NCBI GenBank assembly: GCA_019118365.1
Contig: DWZA01000077.1
Span: 1 to 47,049, forward strand
Direction: 5' to 3'
Source of the DNA: Candidatus Lachnoclostridium stercoravium
GTDB lineage: Bacteria > Bacillota > Clostridia > Lachnospirales > Lachnospiraceae
DNA: 47,049 nucleotides
A program made the position numbers and the translations under genes. Of this stretch, positions 42,643-47,049 are shown piece after piece (positions within the stretch are counted from its first letter, which is position 1; each line of letters starts with the position of its first letter). Below the pieces are notes generated by a model that saw only the letters and a program-made list of their open reading frames with translations, searched no databases and had not been told where the DNA came from.

Positions 42643-42816
42643 CGTAACAGTTCAGGACGGCGGGAAAACAGGGGAAAAAGCAGGCATTAAGCTTGCTTAT
42701 AAGCAAAGTGCCCTGTGGGTATGCTTTTGCCCCTGTTTTCACATCGGACGGACGTCCGATTGCTTCTTGTCCAGCCCAAGGCTGGGCAAGAAGATGTGCC
42801 CTCCTGAACAGTTACG
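42643..42816. repeat. Full copy C of the dispersed palindromic repeat
   Basis: About 174 bp, same orientation as copy A. CGTAACAGTTCAGGACGGC ... CTCCTGAACAGTTACG ends, a GCATTAAGCTTGCTTATAAGC module, ATCGGACGGACGTCCGAT, and a CTTCTTGTCCAGCC / GGCTGGGCAAGAAG hairpin. It includes a short extra segment (AAGTGCCCTGTGGGTAT) not in A or B. It lies in a 400-bp gene-poor stretch between the kinase gene and a broken Rpn gene. Confidence 0.85.
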
Positions 42817-42955
42817 TTTTTTATAAATTCATACATCATCCACCTATGGCCGATCTCAAACGTCTCGACTTCCGGCGTCTTTTTCTGTTTGAGGATTTCC
42901 CTTACACAGTATTCTACATCATCAACCGGGTTGGAGTAAACATTTTTTCCCAAAT

Positions 42956-43802
42956 TTATTTTATCCAATATTTCCCCATCTTTTTCCGTGCCGCTGAATC
43001 TGACAGCTGAAACGCCTTTTTGATCTTCAGCGCTGTATCTTTCCGGCTTAGCCCAAACTCCTGGCAAGTTTCGATCTTCGTGCGAATGGAGGCTTCTCTT
43101 TCCGCGTGCTTTACAGCGTGTTTTACAGCATGTTTCACAGCAGTTTCTACCCTGTCATTCACATACTTTTCCATGATCTCTTCTGCATTATAAAGTACCA
43201 TATCAATAACCTCCCCTTCCCTTGATAAAAGATATTTTTTCAAAACATCTCTGTCCTGACATATCTGTAAAATCTTTATCATCGCCTCGCGGGTACGCCC
43301 ATATTTATGAAAGATATCATCACATATCTGGGTAAACATAACATATTGGTAAAGAATATCCCCTTTTTTGCCATTATACAGTACTTTTTTTTGCAGTAAT
43401 CTCAAGGCTGGTTTTTTCACCGTTCCAAAGCTCTTCCGCCAAAGAAATACTCTGATATTTTCTATGCTTTCCTGCTTTTTTCGGATATACTACATAAAAC
43501 TCCGGCCTCGGCAGAACCACTTTCTTCTTCCCGTATACATTTTGTTTTGTATTTTCTAAAATATCTTTGTATGTCTTAAAAATATACATTCCAAATCTTA
43601 AAAGGATATTCATTGTCCATGTACTTTGCGCTTCTACCAAAATGATCAGCTTATTCCGTACCCTGAAACCCAAGTCATTATACAGAGCGTTTGTCAGGAT
43701 ATTTTCAATTGTAATGTCTGACAAGTCATCCTCGCTGACATTTTTATCTTCTGGATGTAAAACACGATACAGCTGCAGCAGATACTCCTTTTCCCGAAAC
43801 AA
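42956..43802 (-). pseudogene. Rpn-family/PD-(D/E)XK nuclease gene broken by a frameshift at an A8 tract
   Basis: Two frames together make one family member. The N-terminal frame (43802-43374) has LLQLYRVLHPEDKNVSEDDLSD and ILVEAQSTWTMNILLR, the nuclease core with E-x-Q. The C-terminal frame (43420-42956) has DILYQYVMFTQICDDIFHKYGRTREAM. They join at a run of eight T on the plus strand (43385-43392); with seven, the frame reads straight from LEITA through KKVLYNGKKGD. The 5' end is also short: the first start is a TTG, and a stop lies eight codons upstream. The C-terminus carries a KHAV tandem repeat (12-bp units, 43104-43139). Confidence 0.8.
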
Positions 43803-43841
43803 ATATCCTTTATTATGAGCAGTTTACTGTTGCTTGTCAAC

Positions 43842-43888
43842 AAAAAATCCGCCCCCTGTGCAGCTCCTGCTACCGGAAACGGATTTTT
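43842..43888 (-). terminator. Terminator after deoC
   Basis: On the minus strand AAATCCG ... CGGATTTTTT forms a stem of about 8 bp with an interior partly paired loop, followed by a T-run, 37 bp after the deoC stop. Confidence 0.6.
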
Positions 43889-43924
43889 ACAACATTATAG
43901 TACAGGAATCTCTCCTTAACTATT

Positions 43925-44638
43925 TTAAATATCTTTTGAGCTGTAAACCCCTATGGATTCCAGCTGTTCCAGGATATTCCCCCTGCCGGCCACCCGGTCC
44001 GCGCCATTTCTGATAAACATCAGCTGATCTTCCAGGCTTGCTACGCCTCCGCTGGCTTTTACTTTCATCTTATCCCCCACTGTTTCTTTTAAAAGAAGGA
44101 TGTCGTGAAGGCAGGCTTTTCCTGGACCGAAACCAGTACATGTTTTTACATATTCTGCGCCGGCTTCCCTGGCAAGCCTGGCCGCGGTACATTTCTGTTC
44201 GTCTGTCAGATAACCCACTTCCAGGATCGCCTTAACACCTCTGCCATATTTTTTCGCACAGTCCACAACTGCTTTTATATCGTTCCTTACGTAGTCGTAG
44301 TCACCTTCCAACATACGGGCGATATTGATCACCATATCGATCTCTGTAGCTCCGTCTTTTAAAACCTGTTCTGTCTCAGCCACTTTCGCCTCTGTCACAG
44401 TGGAACCGTGTGGAAAACCGATGGTTACCAGCACGCCTACGCCGGTTCCCTTCACTAGCTCGCTTGCAAGTTTTACCCATGTCGGATAAACATCTAATGT
44501 TGCAAATCCGTATCTTACGGCTTCTTCCCCTGCCTTAACGACCATATCTTTCGTCGCTTCTGGCAAAAGAGCCGGCGTATAATCGATCTTAGGTATGATC
44601 TCCCTCAATTCTTCTTTATTTTCTTTTGTCAGCATCAT
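43925..44638 (-). CDS. deoC: Deoxyribose-phosphate aldolase
   Basis: 237 residues. Splits 2-deoxyribose-5-phosphate into acetaldehyde and glyceraldehyde-3-phosphate. Visible are GFPHGSTVTEAKVAE, ATEIDMVINI (catalytic Asp), the Schiff-base Lys in EYVKTCTGFG (Cys where Ser is usual) and the second Lys in VKASGG. The strand before it reads AILEVGYLT instead of the usual IIETALLT, so this is a somewhat divergent member. Two adjacent ATGs (44638, 44635) follow AAAGGA. Last gene of a nucleoside-salvage operon. Confidence 0.9.
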   Translation of the reverse strand: MMLTKENKEELREIIPKIDYTPALLPEATKDMVVKAGEEAVRYGFATLDVYPTWVKLASELVKGTGVGVLVTIGFPHGSTVTEAKVAETEQVLKDGATEIDMVINIARMLEGDYDYVRNDIKAVVDCAKKYGRGVKAILEVGYLTDEQKCTAARLAREAGAEYVKTCTGFGPGKACLHDILLLKETVGDKMKVKASGGVASLEDQLMFIRNGADRVAGRGNILEQLESIGVYSSKDI

Positions 44639-44666
44639 AGTCTCTGTTTTTCCTTTCTTTCAGCCA

Positions 44667-45518
44667 TTATTTAACATCCTTTGTCAGGGACGGATACCAA
44701 TGCTTCTTTCCTGTTCTTGCCATCTCCTGGTCCCATTTATACAAGATCTCTACCGCCCGGTTTGCTACCTGGATACTCCTCTCGATCCCGCCGTACTGGA
44801 ACTGATCTTTTTTTCTGTTGGCAAATGCAGTACATACGCTCCCGGCCCGCTTTCCGTAAAGTCCGCAAAGAGTAAAAAGGGCGGATGTCTCCATCTCGAA
44901 ATTCATAACTCCTGCTTTTCTGAGATCTTCTACCTTATGTTCAAAAAAGCTCTGGGTATAATTATTATATCCAGGACGCCCCTGTCCGCAGTACCAGGAA
45001 CCAGTAGAGCATGACACGCCTATATGATAGGGAATATCCAGCTGTTCTGCAGCTTCTACCAAAGCCGCCGTCACCATATAATCCGCAAACGCTGGATACG
45101 CCTGGTCTACATACAAGTTAGAAGAGCCGTCGTGGCGTACTGCTCCGGAATGGATAATAACATCTCCACAGTCAATATATTCCTGAATAGCGCCGCAGGA
45201 ACCTACGCGGATGAGCGTATCCGCGCCCAAAGCGATAACTTCTTCAATAGCGCTGGTAGTAGATCCACTTCCCGCTCCTGTAGAACATACAGTTATCCCC
45301 GCTCCTCCGATCTTTCCGGAAAATGTACGATGTTCTCTGTAATTTGCCACGAATCGTTTTTCATCCCACATATCCGCGATCATATCCGACCGTTCCGGAT
45401 CTCCTGGAAGGAGACAGTATCTTTCTACATCTCCATTACCACAGCGGATATGATACTGCAGGCCGCCTTCCATAACTGGTTTTTCTGCTTCTGATTTCCA
45501 TACCTTGTTTTCACTCAT
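44667..45518 (-). CDS. udp: Uridine phosphorylase-type nucleoside phosphorylase
   Basis: 283 residues, NP-I family. Phosphate-binding loop LLPGDPERSDMI, STGAGSGSTTSAIEE, RVGSCGAIQ, and the substrate-site NFEMETSALFTL are the family signatures. It converts a pyrimidine (deoxy)nucleoside and phosphate to base and (deoxy)ribose-1-phosphate. ATG 45518 after GGAGGGAATAATC is chosen over 45533. It lies 21 bp after the ComB-like gene. A phosphopentomutase, needed to link it to DeoC, is not in the window. Confidence 0.9.
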   Translation of the reverse strand: MSENKVWKSEAEKPVMEGGLQYHIRCGNGDVERYCLLPGDPERSDMIADMWDEKRFVANYREHRTFSGKIGGAGITVCSTGAGSGSTTSAIEEVIALGADTLIRVGSCGAIQEYIDCGDVIIHSGAVRHDGSSNLYVDQAYPAFADYMVTAALVEAAEQLDIPYHIGVSCSTGSWYCGQGRPGYNNYTQSFFEHKVEDLRKAGVMNFEMETSALFTLCGLYGKRAGSVCTAFANRKKDQFQYGGIERSIQVANRAVEILYKWDQEMARTGKKHWYPSLTKDVK

Positions 45519-45539
45519 GATTATTCCCTCCAAATTATA

Positions 45540-46319
45540 TTATTTTAAATTAATGATCACATGGCCGTTCCTGTCCACCCCTGTGACAAGAGGCACCATA
45601 TTGCTTATATTTTCTTCCGCACATAAAAGGATATCGATTTCTGAATTGACATTTCTCATGATCTGGCCAGTTGCAGACATGGAAAACGCTTCTTTCCCAT
45701 CAGTGAACGTGGACGCCAGCCTTAATGCTATTTTTGAAGAATCCGCCAGTTCCACGGGAATCCCCTGTTTTTTTGCGTACTTTACGCCTGTTTCAGCTAA
45801 TCTTCCACAGCTGTAGCTATCATCGATGCAGGATATCCTGCCGTTATGCCTCCCGGCGCTTACCAGACATATCCCCAATTCCTTCGACACCGCCATGGAA
45901 ACAGCCGTTTCCATCACTGCATCCGCATTCAGCAGGGAGCCTACCAGGATATTTTCTACTCCTCTGCCATATAAGGCTCGTATCCCTCTCGTCCCATTCG
46001 TAGTACGGAACAGGATGTTCCTCCCTTTCAGATCTCCCATCTTATGAATATCTGCTAGGGATGGGCTCACCTCTGCCAGAGCCGCTCTATCCCCTTCTTC
46101 CCTTTCCGCGCAGATACAGTAATTCTCTAACCGGATACGATCATCCTCTTCAATGGACCGGCTCTCGTCCTCTGTCAGAAGGATCTGTCCGCATCTCTGT
46201 TGAAATAGGGTAACGATCGTTCCGCTAGCCCGTATAGCATCGATCACCACACATATGGATTGCCCTTCCAGGCATGCTTCTCCTGGAATAAAGGCTGTCT
46301 CAATTAATAATGATTTCAC
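45540..46319 (-). CDS. ComB-like phosphatase (2-phosphosulfolactate phosphatase family)
   Basis: 259 residues from GTG 46319, which follows GGGAGGG; an earlier GTG (46334) overlaps that site. Family motifs are CVVIDAIRASGTIVTLF near the N-terminus, TTNGTRGIRALYG in the middle and the acidic CIDDSYSCGRLAE. ComB of methanogens makes sulfolactate for coenzyme M, which this organism is not expected to make. In this operon the natural guess is a phosphatase for a sugar phosphate or nucleotide. That is inference from context only. Confidence 0.8.
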   Translation of the reverse strand: MKSLLIETAFIPGEACLEGQSICVVIDAIRASGTIVTLFQQRCGQILLTEDESRSIEEDDRIRLENYCICAEREEGDRAALAEVSPSLADIHKMGDLKGRNILFRTTNGTRGIRALYGRGVENILVGSLLNADAVMETAVSMAVSKELGICLVSAGRHNGRISCIDDSYSCGRLAETGVKYAKKQGIPVELADSSKIALRLASTFTDGKEAFSMSATGQIMRNVNSEIDILLCAEENISNMVPLVTGVDRNGHVIINLK

Positions 46320-46346
46320 TATATACCCTCCCACATATTTTTATCG

Positions 46347-46397
46347 TGACAGTCCAGCCGGGTATCTTCTTGCCAGCACAGAATGTGCTGACAAGAT
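46347..46397. repeat. Partial copy G of the dispersed palindromic repeat
   Basis: GACAGTCCAGCCGGGT, then CTTCTTGCCAGCACA / TGTGCTGACAAGA hairpin, one mismatch. The arms match copy D rather than A-C. It abuts the permease stop codon and may end that gene's transcript. Confidence 0.6.
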
Positions 46398-46398
46398 T

Positions 46399-46932
46399 TT
46401 AATCAAACCAGACTCCTGTCTCCATCTTGACCTTACCTGATTTATAACGCTGTATCGCGTAAATGCTGCAGATGACCATGACAGCCAGGCTGATACCCGC
46501 GATCAATGGAGTCAAGCCTTTTAAAGCATAATAGATGATCAGACACTCCACGATCAACGCCAACGCCATAAATAAGTTATAAACAAATGCAGGCACATGC
46601 CACCGGGAAGCTTTCCATTGCTCAGGAAATCTCTTCGGAAACTGCCAGATGGAATAATAAATAAGCAGTGCCAGAATATATTGTACGAGCATAACGTTAT
46701 TGGTGATCGTCTGAATATCGAATCCTAACAGTACCGGTACCAGGCCTATGGCAAACAGGATCGTAAGTATGACATAAGATGCTCCAAAACGGTTCTGCCT
46801 GCAGATGATCTTTGGAAACCACCCGTCTTTTGCAGCCTGAATAAATGGCGCGGAAAAACCACTCATACAGGAATTTAGCGTAGTAGCCAGAGCCATCAGC
46901 GGACCTCCTATCATAAAGAAGATAAACCTGAA
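46399..46932 (-). pseudogene. APC-family amino acid permease, C-terminal part only (5' end cut off)
   Basis: The 171 residues after the first ATG (46914), plus six codons before it (F-R-F-I-F-F), match the last four or so helices of an APC-superfamily permease. They include MIGGPLMALATTLNS, GFSAPFIQAAKDGWFPK and the YAIQRYKSGKVK tail. A typical member has ~450-480 residues. Immediately upstream the frame meets a TAA (46933-46935) and the sequence changes character, so the N-terminal two thirds are missing from this place. Interruption by a mobile element is likely. Confidence 0.7.
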
Positions 46933-47049
46933 TTATTCACGACTTTGCCACGAATGTGGCTGAAAGCCACATAGTTACTGTATTTTAACTGAATATTGCT
47001 TTTCACCTATCAAGTGAATGAAAAAAGAGCATCCATTTGTGGTAAAATT
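46933..47049 (+). mobile_element. Probable end of an insertion sequence (IS200/IS605-like?)
   Basis: From the point where the permease frame breaks, the sequence shows a perfect 8-bp hairpin ATGTGGCT-GAA-AGCCACAT (46954-46972). A second, overlapping GCCAC-GAAT-GTGGC pairing competes with it. Near the window end is a promoter-like TTTGTGGTAAAATT. Tiny-loop hairpins just inside the end are typical of IS200/IS605 elements. No transposase is visible, so the class is a guess. Confidence 0.35.

Noticed and set aside
42687-43067. Minus-strand frame over the end of the Rpn remnant
   Set aside because: It overlaps the better-supported C-terminal Rpn frame in another phase and continues into repeat C.
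1-47049. CRISPR arrays, tRNA and rRNA genes, replication origin
   Set aside because: No regularly spaced repeats, no cloverleaf-type sequence and no rRNA-like sequence were recognised on reading; a tRNAscan or Infernal run would be the decisive check.

Overview
The window reads as chromosome of an anaerobic, Gram-positive Clostridia, most likely a Lachnospiraceae-type gut bacterium. The reasons are AGGAGG-type ribosome binding sites, moderate GC content, a MecA adaptor, VanW and sporulation-style cell-wall hydrolases, Rpn-family nucleases, an oxygen-sensitive pyruvate formate-lyase with a small 2[4Fe-4S] ferredoxin, and the absence of respiratory genes. No rRNA, tRNA or CRISPR array was seen.

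Layout. 1-7.2 kb (minus strand): sua5, dCMP deaminase, a B12-binding radical SAM protein, nth, a 37-residue membrane miniprotein, a VanW protein, an AIR-synthase-like protein, an Lrp regulator and the first codons of an aminotransferase. 7.3-8.4 kb (plus): asnA. 8.5-15.3 kb (minus): KDG kinase, KDPG aldolase, an AEC transporter, then a CwlD-like amidase, a phosphoesterase lipoprotein and a GH18 protein. 15.5-20.7 kb (minus): a 629-residue orphan protein, an Rpn nuclease, a small unknown protein, and a Ser/Thr kinase fused to a P-loop domain that overlaps a second gene for a similar P-loop protein. 20.9-28.4 kb (minus): a peptide ABC transporter operon (D, F, binding protein, B, C) ending in an Xaa-Pro-type peptidase and a cyclophilin. 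28.7 kb: mecA. 30.2-33.7 kb (plus): a pyruvate formate-lyase whose glycyl-radical domain is a separate 83-residue gene, then pflA and a ferredoxin. 33.8-42.4 kb: a C26 hydrolase, a sigma-54 enhancer-binding protein and a probable catabolic island. The island holds a metal-ligand-poor M24 protein and a divergent anion permease, cupin and OFA transporter, with a convergent DUF1537 kinase. 43-47 kb (minus): a frameshifted Rpn gene, then a nucleoside-salvage operon (amino-acid-permease remnant, ComB-like phosphatase, uridine phosphorylase, DeoC). The permease is cut at its 5' side by what looks like the end of a mobile element.

Three signals stand out. First, two perfect-looking sigma-54 promoters face away from each other in the 413-bp gap between the M24 gene and the permease. 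They are accompanied by two exact copies of a 17-bp sequence, next to a sigma-54 activator gene. Second, pyruvate formate-lyase is split into two subunits. Third, about ten copies of a composite palindromic intergenic repeat occur, whose hairpin arms differ between copies in a compensatory way.
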